Source of the DNA: Agapanthus africanus
Taxonomy: Eukaryota > Streptophyta > Magnoliopsida > Asparagales > Amaryllidaceae
Reading direction: 5' to 3'
Assembly (NCBI GenBank): GCA_030015575.1
Contig: JASDDO010000016.1
Location: forward strand, 106,349,241 to 106,413,240
DNA: 64,000 nt
Position 1 is the stretch's first letter. Each line of letters opens with the position of its first letter. Shown one piece after another: positions 10,859 through 19,752 of the stretch. The notes beneath the pieces were generated by a model. It was not told where the DNA came from. It did not search any database and saw nothing but the letters and a program-made list of their open reading frames with translations. The position numbers and the translations under genes are program-made.

Positions 10859-11022
10859 TAAAGGACCCCACAGTCCGAGGTTAAGGAAATCATAGTCCAT
10901 GGGTTTTAAAGGACCCCACAGTCCGAGGTTAAGGACATCATAGTCCATGGGTTTCAAAGGACCCCACAGTCCGAGGATAAGGACATCATAGTCCATGGGC
11001 TTAAGGACCCCACAGTCCAGTT
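10833..11022. repeat. 48-bp tandem repeats, about 4 copies
   Basis: Units start at 10,833, 10,881, 10,929 and 10,977. Each begins with the core of the 27-bp repeat (TTAAGGACAT..AGTCCATGG) and adds GGACCCCACAGTCCGAGG. The longer array therefore looks derived from the shorter one. Confidence 0.9.
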
Positions 11023-11389
11023 TAAAGACGTCATAGTCTATGAAATGTATGGTTGTCGGGACCCGTCACCTCTCTTAAGACGTTGAAGGATTACAACGAA
11101 ATATATTAGAGGGGTTCAGAGATGTACCCTTGAACTAATTTTGGTTGGGATCCGTAGTCCAATTTGGGACTAAGATCAAGGATTTATGAGCATATAGGCT
11201 CAAATCTGAGTTGAGGACTTATGGCCAATCTTGGACTAAGTCCAATCAAGTTAAAATGTTTAACATTTATTTTAGACTGTTGAGACTTTATTTGGGCTTG
11301 CCCTGACAGTGTTTTTGTCTTTTACTAAATGCTGAGCATTCCTCATAGCCTTAGGCTTATTAAAGAACAATTTATGTTCTATCAGCGCA

Positions 11390-11760
11390 ACACGTGGCAC
11401 GCTTGGCGCTTTGCGCCAGTCAAAGAGCACAGTGCGCTATGTTTGGAGTGCAGAGCGCTAGTTTATGAGCGCGTTGCGCTGTTAGTTCAGTGGCGCACAT
11501 GTGAGTGACACGTGGTGCGCTTGGCGCTGAGCGCCAGCCCATGAGCGCAGTGCGCTATTTCAAGAGCGCAAAGCGCTAACTGTTAAGTGGCACACACGTG
11601 AGGGACACGTGGCGCGCTTGGCGCTGAGCGCCAGTCTAAGAGCGCAGTGCGCTATTTCAAGAGCGCAAAGCGCTAACTGTTAAGTGGCGCACACGTGAGG
11701 GACACGTGGCGCGCTTGGCGTTGAGAGCCAGTCCAAGAGCGCAGAAGCGCATCTGATCAA
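11390..11760. repeat. 97-bp GC-rich tandem repeats, 3.5 copies
   Basis: Units start ACACGTGG at 11,390 (118 bp), 11,508 (97 bp), 11,605 (97 bp) and 11,702 (partial). Each carries dyads such as TTGGCGCTGAGCGCCAG, GAGCGCAGTGCGCT and GAGCGCAAAGCGCT, plus ACACGTG G-box cores. Confidence 0.92.
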
Positions 11761-11841
11761 TTTTATGATTTGGGAAATAACTTTAACCCTTAGAAGAGAC
11801 TTTGTCTCAAGCTCCTAAGAACAAAAGTTCTTACTTTATAG

Positions 11842-12120
11842 GAGATGCTTCAATCTCTTGTAGGCTTTGTCTTTATGGATCTATGATCCTTAAGAGAATT
11901 GAATTATTCTCTCCCTTTTTATTTTATAATGAGATGTTCCTGATCTCTTTTTGTAAAAGACAATTTGTCCTATAGATCTATGATCTGTGAGAAGAATTAT
12001 GTTCTTCTTTTTATGATGAGATCGTTTGATCTCTTTTTTTTTTAAAAGACCTTGGTCTTGTAAATCTATGATCTTAGAAAAAGAAGTAAATTCTTCTTAT
12101 ACGAGATGATTTCATCTCTC
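11842..12120. repeat. Imperfect 85-89 bp tandem repeats, about 3.3 copies
   Basis: Units begin GAGAT(G/C)-loop-ATCTC at 11,842, 11,931, 12,018 and 12,103. Each holds the same series of dyads (GAGAT/ATCTC, AAGAC/GTCTT, AGATC/GATCT, AGAA/TTCT) while the loop bases differ. Confidence 0.75.
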
Positions 12121-12239
12121 TGTTCTTTTTTTCTTTTTACCTTGAAGAAAGTTTTCTTCCTCTGAAAGCTTTCTCTTGTCTTTCAATTTCTCAAAGTTTA
12201 TGGGGAGGTTTCTCTGTATGAGACTTGAAGTCTTGGGGC

Positions 12240-12249
12240 CTTTTTATAA
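12240..12249 (-). promoter_or_regulatory. Possible TATA box of the Tat-like LTR
   Basis: On the minus strand CTTATAAAAAGG lies about 730 bp into the LTR. This is the only clear TATA-like site I noticed in this orientation. If used, the 56-bp and 120-bp arrays would lie upstream in U3, where enhancer repeats are common. Confidence 0.35.
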
Positions 12250-12310
12250 GGCTAGCTGATCAGTTCAATCAGTTAAGGAGATCTTTTCTCCAATTGATTT
12301 GGGAATTTCC

Positions 12311-12577
12311 CATCGTTGGATCTTTGATCCAAGGGCTTCTGATTTACAGAAGGCAATCTTCTTGTTTTTAACAAGATTGGAAAATCTTCTAAACAGAATT
12401 TTTTCTGTGTTTTTGATGATTTTTAATCACCATTGGATCATTGATCCAACGGTGCTCTGATTTACAGAACACAATCTTGTTGTTTGGAAAGATTTTGAAG
12501 AATCTTTCTTTAACAGATTTTAATTCTGTTTAATTAATGATTTATCATTATCATTGGATCTTTGATCTGACGGTGGG
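12311..12577. repeat. 120-bp tandem repeats, about 2.2 copies
   Basis: Units begin CAT(C)nTTGGATC-n-GATCCAA at 12,311, 12,431 and 12,552. They include TCTGATTTACAGA, CTTGTTTTTAACAAG and CAGAATTTTTTCTG dyads. Confidence 0.85.
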
Positions 12578-12591
12578 GAGCTTTTAGTTCC

Positions 12592-12815
12592 AGCATTAGT
12601 GCACTCGTGCCTTGCACGTGGTGCGCTGCTTAGAGTGTAGCGTGCTTAGCACTAGCGCACCCGTGCTTTGCACGTGGTGCGCTGCTCAGAGCGCAGCGCA
12701 GTTAGCGCTAGCGCACACGTGCTTTGCACGTGGTGCGCTGCTTAAGTGCAGCGCTCTTAGCGCTAGCGCACACGTTCTTTGCACGTGGTGCGCTGCCTAG
12801 GGTGCAGCGCACTTG
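12592..12815. repeat. 56-bp GC-rich tandem repeats, 4 copies
   Basis: Units start AGC(G/A)CTAGCGCAC at 12,592, 12,648, 12,704 and 12,759. Each contains TTGCACGTGGTGCGCTGC, with a G-box core CACGTG. Spacing is 56, 56 and 55 bp. Confidence 0.92.
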
Positions 12816-12984
12816 GCGTTGCTTCTGAAGCATTGTTTCATTTCAAATTTTGAATTTTGAACAGAGCTTTGCTCTGATTGGGGGAAACAGTTGCCACCTC
12901 TATAGCAGCCGAAGCAAAAATCTCCCCTCTTTTACGGCGAATGGAAGCTTCAGAGGGCAAAAATTCACCGTCACTGGTTAACGA

Positions 12985-13570
12985 AGTTTCTTAACCGGTG
13001 TATACTAATTGTCAAACACCTAGCCACATTGCAGAGGAATGTCTTTTTCTCATCGGTTCCCAGGGACACGAAAGCGTTAATGCGCTGTATTAGAACTGGC
13101 TTCCCAGGAACGATCCATTCTCACAAATGTACAATCCTGGTTGGAAGAACCATCCCAATTTTTCTTGGAGTCAGGCGCCTTTTCAAAACAACAATTCAAA
13201 CCCGTCGTTCCAACAATTTCAATACTCAATTTTTCAAAATCAGAAATTGGGATATTCCAACAACCAGCCCCAACAGCCGAATCAGCCCAACCAAACCTTT
13301 GCACCCCTAGGTTCGTCCAAGACAACAAGAGGGTGTCGACCATTCAAAAAGGGTCGGAAGGTTTGATCAAAATCTCCGCGCAGACTAAATCTAGTCTGGA
13401 TACATTCATGAAAATGTATGGTCAGTTGCATAGCGCTAACACACAAGCCATAACCAGGCTAGATATTCAAATCAGTCAGCTTGCTGCTACAATGAATGAA
13501 CGAGAGAAGGGAACATTTCCTTCCCAACAGGTGATGAACCCGAGAGAGTAGAGGAACCATAATGCTCATG
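12985..13570 (+). pseudogene. gag: Athila gag, C-terminal part with damaged zinc knuckle
   Basis: The text includes a CX2CX4HX4C knuckle whose first Cys is now Tyr (YTNCQTPSHIAEEC, from about 13,002). It continues FLIGSQGHESVNA, a stop at about 13,090 and the Athila hallmark YNPGWKNHPNFSW (13,129 on). A Gln/Asn-rich stretch and a helical region (FMKMYGQLHSANTQAITRLD) follow, then MNEREKGTFPSQQVMNPRE and a TAG near 13,549. Gag would form the particle core. The N-terminal part is absent because the Tat-like element inserted here. Confidence 0.82.
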
Positions 13571-15674
13571 TGTTAGTTGTATGTATGCCCTAGAGGCCAG
13601 TATTGTACAGATGATGTATATTATATTGGATGCTTGGACATATATAGAGATGACTTTCTTGCTCGATATGATAGTATGCTATCTGGTTGCTCTTTATCTT
13701 AACATGTATACTAGTCTCTTTAAACTGTCTTATAGTTACATGTTGGTAAAGTCCTTAGGATGTGTACTTGACTACCTAGACTATGATGCAGATCATACTA
13801 GTGGGGACATGGTAGTCCATAAGTACATCCTTCAAGGTCCCTAGTCGTAGGTATATCGAGACGGGGCATCGATATACCAGAGTAGACTAGCATATACGCT
13901 ACTCGACCCATGAGATGGGCGATGGATGATCCCATATCCATTGGTGTTTGACATCAGAGATGCTATACGGGTGCTCAGTGGAGACTGGGTACACTGGAAG
14001 GACTCAAAGAGAACTCCCAGATAGTATTATACCTCACGTCAGATGGCAGTTCTCAGGTGACACTTGTTCAGGTTAGTCTGTAGACCCGAGATCGTCATAG
14101 AGTCTTGTGTGATTCCCACTGTGCTTTGATCTCCACCTTACCACGTCCATGAGGGCGTGCAAAATGGTGGTTTTTGGGTACAGTCCCGAGTCACATGGAG
14201 GCAATGAGTGATAGGAGGGGTTTCGTCTCTTCCGGTATTGGGGGTTGATGTTGCGCTGTGCTCGATTGGCCGTAACAGGGAAGTCCCTGGCCAGGGCTGA
14301 TTCAGAGATTTGCTGGTAAGTGTTACCAGTAGTTTCTTGACCCGTTATGAGCCTCACATCGGCACGACTTATCGATTATTGGGGTCTGACGTTTACCACC
14401 CCTAGACTTGATATGCGACATGTCAGACGAGGAGACCGGACTGTACGGGAAGTGTTGCCGATCGACTCGACCGGAGTTGTAGCAGGTTCGCTTGTTCTCT
14501 TCTGATCGCTCAATACCCGGGTGGCCGTTACGTTTAGCTGACCGCTTGCGGCTTGGGGGTGCTTGATATGATCATCACCCACTGCCGGCGTATTGACGAG
14601 CCTCAGAGTCCCACAATGGAGTTTCCTAGTCCAGGCGAAACGTTGTGGTACGCATATGCGATATGCGCATGGACCCGATTAAAATGCGCGTATAGGATAC
14701 CGTATATTGATCGGGCGGCTTGCTTTTGGTAGGGGTCATATGTGATATGGCCGGATTGATAAATCAACTGTTGATTTATCATTTAACCATTAGTTTATCA
14801 CTAGAAATCATTTCTTGTGTTGGATGGATGTATGAATGCATGTATGTTTTTCTTTCTTTCTAGTTTCATGCACATATGGATGTGTATACATACATACATA
14901 CATACATCATCTATCATGGTTGATTATACAAAGAAAATGGTGGCAATATAAGACTCACACCATGGTTTAGTTTATATATATTATTATTGAATTTGATTTA
15001 AAACAAAAGAAAAGGAAAGGTTAATCCATGGAAGCTTTCTACACTCTTCTTGACCTAACCATGCTCACCCACCATTTAACCATGGATTACTTTTCCTTTT
15101 GGGTTTTAACTCAAGTTCAATAATGATTCAACCATGGTTTGAGATGAGAGATAAAAAATATATATAAAGATATATTTTCTATTTTTCAACTAGAGGTTTT
15201 TCTTCTCTTGAAAAATATAGCCATCATCTTCTTCTTCCTCTCTCATTTTGCTCACTAGATTTTTGCTGTGAGAAATATAATCATCAAGTTAGGATTTTGA
15301 AGTGAGAAAGAGAACCACAACACCATTCTACACAAGTCTAGCCCACTTGTTTGGAGTGTTAACTTGATTTTGTTCACTTGATCGGATAAAGTCGCAAGCT
15401 TGGACAAAGCAGACTCCGGGTGGATCATCGGTGACATCGAGGAGTTCAAGCGAAGCTTTTTCAAACCCTAAGTAGCCGAGGAGTCTAGCGTAGGGAGCTA
15501 CAAAGGTTGTACTCTCTAAACCCTAGCTTTCTTTTCATATGTTGATGTGAAAATTTTAGAAACCCTAATTTTCTAGGCACGATCCGATGATTGTTAACTT
15601 AGCACCCTAAAGACTCTACCTTTGGTACATGTGATGCTTCCAAACCCTTCATGAGGTGCTAGGCTATCCTTTCA
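13571..15674 (+). repeat. Solo Copia LTR (2,104 bp) with target duplication TCATG
   Basis: It starts TGTTAGTTGTATGTATGCCC and ends CCTTTCA. TCATG stands directly before (13,566-13,570) and after (15,675-15,679). No primer site or internal sequence follows, so this is a solo LTR left by recombination between two LTRs. It belongs to the same family as the LTRs of Copia-1, B, C and E and is closest by eye to C. It carries inverted repeats with GCG/GTG/CTG loops at 14,651-14,780 and an AT-rich segment with TATATATAAAG near 15,160. The interrupted Athila gag resumes in frame after it. Confidence 0.93.
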
Positions 15675-15679
15675 TCATG

Positions 15680-16194
15680 TTGTTCAACATAACAACGTAG
15701 AGAATGCGAATACCGTCATCGTCCTATGATCAGGATGCACGATTGACAACAGGGTTGTCAAACCTAAAGATACATCCAAATGTGCAGTTGTCGATTCACC
15801 GGCACATGTTTCGTCGCCTGTTTCATCTTCCAGCCCGTCTACTTCCCAGTCTACTTCTCCGTCTTCTTCACTTTCACCTTCTTCTTCTTCGTCGTCAGCT
15901 GCAATCCCTTCGGAACAACAAGATTCAACGCCGCAAATTCGTCCAGCAGTACCAGCACGAACGATCATGCCTTCTGCACCTACTCCATCTGCACCTTCTT
16001 TAAACTATGTGTTTGATCCCAAAGCTCCCTACCCCAATAGGTTAAGGTCGAAGAAGCCCTCTACAACTATAGAGAAGGTGTTAAAAGTCTTTAAACATTG
16101 TGGAGTAAACATCCCGCTGTTGGACGTAGTTTAACAAGTCTCGGCGTATGCAAAATTACTTAAGAATTTGTGAACGCAGAAACGACTCACGAAT
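15680..16194 (+). pseudogene. Athila gag-protease linker
   Basis: The text resumes VQHNNVENANTVIVL, a stop, SG, then TIDNRVVKPK. This matches the (LRSGK..D.RVV.PK) segment typical of Athila between gag and protease. A Ser/Pro-rich low-complexity stretch (15,820-15,930) follows, then YVFDPKAPYPNRLRSKK and a damaged helix with stops near 16,131 and 16,170. It ties the solo LTR flanks into one gene. Confidence 0.78.
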
Positions 16195-16578
16195 GTGCCT
16201 AAAAAAGTCTTCTTGGCCACCACTTTAAGCGATGTCTTGTCCAAATCCATACTGGTGAAATACAAGGAACCTGGTTATCCTACTATTTCTTGCACTATTA
16301 CAAACAAGCAAATTAATCGAGCCCTGTTAGACTTAGGCGCAAGCGTGAACCTGCTCCCTTACTCAATTTACGAACAGCTGGGTTTGGTAGAATTGAAGCC
16401 GACCAAAGAGACTCTACAATTGGCAAACCGATCCACAAAGATACTGAGGGAAGAGATCGATGACATTCTGATTAAGGTCGGGGAATTCATATTCCCCGTA
16501 GATTTCATCGTTTTGGAGACTGAACCCGTTGCTAATCCCAGTGTTCAGATTCCATTCATACTGGGCGGCCTTTCCTAG
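16195..16578 (+). pseudogene. Athila retropepsin-like protease
   Basis: This is an aspartic protease of Ty3/Gypsy type, which cleaves the polyprotein. The active-site block ALLDLGASVNLLP lies near residues 44-56, with Asp-Leu-Gly-Ala-Ser as is usual in Athila. Then come YSIYEQLGLVELKPTKETL, QLANRSTK and a flap-like region up to IPFILGG. A one-base shift at about 16,560-16,566 moves the following RPFLDTSNVLIN segment into another frame. The polyprotein continues on both sides, so this ORF is a fragment rather than a separate gene. Confidence 0.85.
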
Positions 16579-17189
16579 ACACGTCCAACGTGTTAATCAA
16601 TTATCGTAATGGATCCATGAGACTCTCATTTGGAAATATGACAATTGACCTCAACTTCTTCAGTCTAGGAAACCAAGTGAGTGTTCGACACGATGACACG
16701 TATGTAGTCAACACTGTACATGATATGTCTGAGGAGGAGACATTTGATTTCAATGATGAGTGTCTCGATGAAACATTTGAAGAATTATTCTCTGAGGAGC
16801 TTCTCTTTCTTGAGAAACTAAGTCCCGAGCAGGTCTCCTACACACATTCGAAGTGCGACCATCTGTAGAGGAGCCGCCTAAGCTTGACCTCAAGGTTCTA
16901 CCTGACCACCTCAAGTATACATACTTCGGCGATAACGAAACGCTTCCAGTTATAATCACAACTGACCTTATGCCTTAGCAAGATTCAGCACTCATGAATG
17001 TTCTGAGAAAGAACATGAAAGCAATAGGTTGGTCGATGGCTGATATCAAAGGAACCAGCCCCGCAATCTGTCACCACAGAATTCATATGACCGATGATTC
17101 TAAACCCTTCAAGGATCCTCAACGCCGGCTATACCCGGTAATGAAAGAAGTGGTACAGAAGGAATTCTGAACTGTCTTGATAATGGGAT
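16566..17189 (+). pseudogene. Athila protease-RT connector
   Basis: Frame-shifted continuation: VLINYRNGSMRLSFGNMTID, an acidic stretch (EEETFDFNDECLDETFEE), then in another frame PPKLDLKVLPDHLKYTYFGD. VLRKNMKAIGWSMADIKG and HRIHMTDDSKPFKDPQRRLY follow, which is the conserved lead-in to Gypsy RT. Stops occur near 16,866, 16,976 and 17,168. Confidence 0.8.
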
Positions 17190-18045
17190 CATTTATCCTA
17201 TATCCGATAGCAAATGGGTAAGCTCTATTCATGTTGTACCAGAGAAATCAGGAATCACTGTGATTACGAATGAAGCGAATGAGCTAGTCCCAACCCGCAC
17301 ACAGACAGGTTGGAGGGTCTGTATTGATTACAGAAAGTTCAATGCAGCAACTCATAAAGATCATTTTCCGCTTCCCTTCATTGATAAGATGCTTGAATGC
17401 CTAGCCTGCCATGCTTACTATTATTTCCTTGATGGATACTCCGGATACAATCAGATCCCGATTGATCAAACGGATCAGAACAAGACGACTTTTACTTGTC
17501 CTTTTGGTACATTCTCCTACCACTGCATACCCTTTGGGCTATGCAATGCACCGGCCACATTTCAGCGGTGCATGATGAGCATATTCTCTAATATGGTAGA
17601 GCGATTTCTGGAAGTGTTCATGGATGATTTCTCCGTCTATGGAGATTCATTTTCTGAGTGTTTGAGGGATCTCAAGCTGGTGTTGATACGATGCAAAGAA
17701 AAGCACCTCACACTCAATTGGGAGAAGTGTCATTTTATGGTCAAACACGGAATTGTGTTAGGCCACATCATCTCTGAAAATGGCATTGAGGTCGATAAAG
17801 CGAAAATCGTCATCATTTCATGTCTCCCACCTCCACGGATTGTCCGTGACATCAAGGCATTCTTAGGCCATACTGGTTTTTATAGGCGTTTCATCAAGAA
17901 TTTTAGTAAACTGGCTAGACCTTTGACTTCCTTGCTGGCCAAGGATGTTCCTTTCGAGTTCAATTCCGAGCGCCTTACTGCTTTCAAACTGCTGAAATCA
18001 GAGCTCATTTCCGCTTCAATCTTAAGTGAACCAAACTGGAACTAA
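17190..18045 (+). pseudogene. pol: Athila reverse transcriptase
   Basis: This is a Ty3/Gypsy RT. The text runs IIYPISDSKWVSSIHVVPEK, GWRVCIDYRKFNAATHKDHF, FLDGYSGYNQIPI, CPFGTFSYHCIPFGLCNAPATF. The catalytic box is VFMDDFSVYG with both Asp residues present (about 17,618-17,647). The thumb and connection follow (GHIISENGIEVDKAKI, FLGHTGFYRRFIKNFSKLARPL). About 260 codons stay open, long for such an old element. It ends at a TAA at 18,043-18,045 just before RNase H. Confidence 0.9.
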
Positions 18046-18345
18046 CCATTTGAGATGATGTGCGATACTTCTGACTTCGCGATCGGCACTGTCTTAGGTT
18101 AGCGATTTGAAAAGAAGCCGCACGTGATACACTACGTGAGCAGGACGTTGAATGACGCACATCTAAATTATACCACCACGGAAAAAGAATTCTTAGCCGT
18201 CGACTATGCCCTTGAAAAGTTCCGTCCATACTCCCACGTCACAATTTATACCGATCATTCTGCACTTAGGCATCTCTTTGCAAAGAAGGATGCCAAAACC
18301 AGATTGATATGTTGGATTCTCCTATTCAAGAGTTTGACTTGACCA
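18046..18345 (+). pseudogene. pol: Athila RNase H
   Basis: The domain reads MMCDTSDFAIGTVLG, a stop at about 18,100, then HVIHYVSRTLNDAHLNYTTT. EKEFLAVDYALEKFRPY and YTDHSALRHLFAKKDAKTRL follow. The catalytic set D (DTSDFA), E (EKEFLA) and D (YTDHSA) can be seen. It removes RNA from the RNA:DNA hybrid. One nonsense codon and a frameshift near 18,300 break it. Confidence 0.87.
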
Positions 18346-18821
18346 TCAAGGATAAGAAGGCAACCAACAATGTTGTTGCCGATCATCTGTCTCGCTTGAC
18401 TAATGCACCGGTTGAGGAAATTCTAATCAACGAACAATTTCCAGATGAACAACTTCTCTCTGTATCGGTCGAACCCGGGTTTGCTGATATCATGAACTAC
18501 CTTATCACCTGAGAAACACCTTCCTTTTGGTCAAAGAAGGACAAGTCGAAATTTCTCTCCCAAGTCAAATTCTTCTATTAGTGTGAGCCGTACCTGTTCA
18601 AGTAATGTCCTGACCAAATCATTAGAAAATGCATTTCCAGTTTTGAAACGAGAAGTGTGTTGTTATTCTATCATAACCAAGATTGTGGAGGCCATTTTGG
18701 ATCCAGAAAGACGTTTGAGAAAATTTTGCAATGCGGCTTCTACTGGCCGACACTTTTCAAGGATGCTTTCGATTATTGCAAAACTTGTAACTGATGTCGG
18801 CATATGGGAAAGATTGTAAAA
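18346..18821 (+). pseudogene. pol: Athila integrase N-terminus only, catalytic core missing
   Basis: After KDKKATNNVVADHLSRL come the spacer and, across several breaks, EPYLFK, CPDQIIRKCI, CGGHFGSRKT, CGFYWPTLFKDAFDYCKTC, which is the H2C2 zinc-binding head of a Gypsy integrase. Immediately after HMGK (about 18,813) the text stops. The D,D35E core and C-terminal domain are absent. A deletion of roughly 1 kb between 18,815 and about 18,840 is inferred. Confidence 0.78.
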
Positions 18822-19118
18822 ATCTTGTATAAACACTTGTTTTTAATTACTTTTTGTAGGGGGCTTATTTGAAAATTTTCATTAAAAACACCCCCACCAT
18901 ACCCGAGCCCTCATTCTGATTCTTTCCCAAAAATTTAACATCCTCTCTTCATCCCTGACCTCCGCCCCCCAAATCTAACCCCACATCGTCGACCGCCGGA
19001 AAAATCCCCTGAGCCGCAATTTGCGGTCCGATCATCTCCATTCGTGACGAAATTTCTCCCACTATAAGCTTGTTCCATCCATTGTTAAATTCTGAACTCA
19101 ATTTTTTCAATATCAACG
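18822..19118 (+). other. Spacer before the env-position ORF
   Basis: No gene. It contains GTAGGGGGC (18,857), a pyrimidine-rich stretch at 18,890-18,970 and the dyad CCGCAATTTGCGG (19,014-19,026). The same dyad recurs in the Athila 3' LTR. It could serve as leader of the downstream ORF. Confidence 0.5.
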
Positions 19119-19715
19119 ATGGTTGCATTTGAGTGCGAGAAGAATTTCGTGGATGTTTTCTCTGACGAAACATATGGAGAGTATTTTTTCGATGAAATTT
19201 GTCAGTTGGGGTGGGATTTCCTGATCTATAGCAGTGAGGATCAATATGCCATAAATGAATTGGTTGTTGATTTTTATGACGCGTTTAGAAATGGTGAGGC
19301 GAGTGAGGGATACATAGAATTTCACTTTCGATGGAGAAGAATTTTTCAACCCGATACCATCTCGAGAGTCACTAGTATTCTAATACGGCTAGGAAATCAG
19401 AGACCGCAAAAACTCATGGTTTATCGATCCTTATTGGGTGATTTTGTTGAGCTGAATGATGCAGGGCTAAACCCCGCGCAAATGTATAGAAATGTGCTTG
19501 CGGTTTGCTGGTGGGTAAACTGCAATATCAAATGTCATAGCCGTGTTTCTTCATTTCCGGCTAGTGTGGGACAAGTCGCCCATTGCTTGATAGAGAAAGA
19601 CCGTCATTTCTGCATTGTGACTCAACTTTTTAGTACGATAACGGAAGGGGTTGCTCAGAAGAATCCTTTGCTTCTGGTCTTAGTCACCGAAATTTGGAAA
19701 TATTACATGACTTGA
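19119..19715 (+). CDS. Athila env-position ORF, putative plant transposon protein domain
   Basis: An uninterrupted 198-codon ORF lies where Athila elements carry their extra 3' ORF. The text (FYDAFRNGEASEGYIEFHFR, VTSILIRLGNQRPQK, VLAVCWWVNCNIKCHS, SSFPASVGQVAHCLIEKDRH) fits the 'putative plant transposon protein' domain that accompanies Athila-type elements. I saw no signal peptide or clear membrane anchor, so calling it an envelope would go beyond the evidence. It stops at TGA 19,713-19,715. Further Athila text to 19,752 and again from 21,881 (DLKQRRKKLVEAKR, with a stop after IAQIKF near 22,202) probably belonged to the same ORF before the E insertion. It is open although gag and pol of this element are broken. 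Confidence 0.62.
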   Translation: MVAFECEKNFVDVFSDETYGEYFFDEICQLGWDFLIYSSEDQYAINELVVDFYDAFRNGEASEGYIEFHFRWRRIFQPDTISRVTSILIRLGNQRPQKLMVYRSLLGDFVELNDAGLNPAQMYRNVLAVCWWVNCNIKCHSRVSSFPASVGQVAHCLIEKDRHFCIVTQLFSTITEGVAQKNPLLLVLVTEIWKYYMT

Positions 19716-19752
19716 AAAGACTTCAATGGGTTCACTTCGACTTACCACAATG

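Larger units (their letters stand above)
10129..12974 (-). repeat. 5' LTR of the Tat-like Gypsy (about 2.8 kb), full of tandem arrays
   Basis: This lies between the primer site and the point where Athila gag text resumes (about 12,985). On the minus strand it would start TGACGGTGAATTTTTG at 12,974. The inner boundary next to the primer site lacks a clear terminal CA and is approximate. It contains several different minisatellite arrays, listed separately, and almost continuous short inverted repeats. ORFs at 10,658-10,996 and 12,612-12,800 are arrays read as protein and are not genes. Confidence 0.6.

Noticed and set aside
10658..10996. 112-codon ORF with repeated MDYDVL/LGLWGPLKP units (minus strand)
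   Set aside because: It is the 27-bp and 48-bp minisatellites read as protein. Both periods are multiples of three, so a frame stays open without coding.
12612..12800. Cys/Ala-rich ORF (CTWCAA units)
   Set aside because: Translation of the 56-bp array.
19119..19715. Host gene of unknown function
   Set aside because: Its position after Athila pol and its sequence resemblance to the putative plant transposon protein domain make an Athila ORF more likely.
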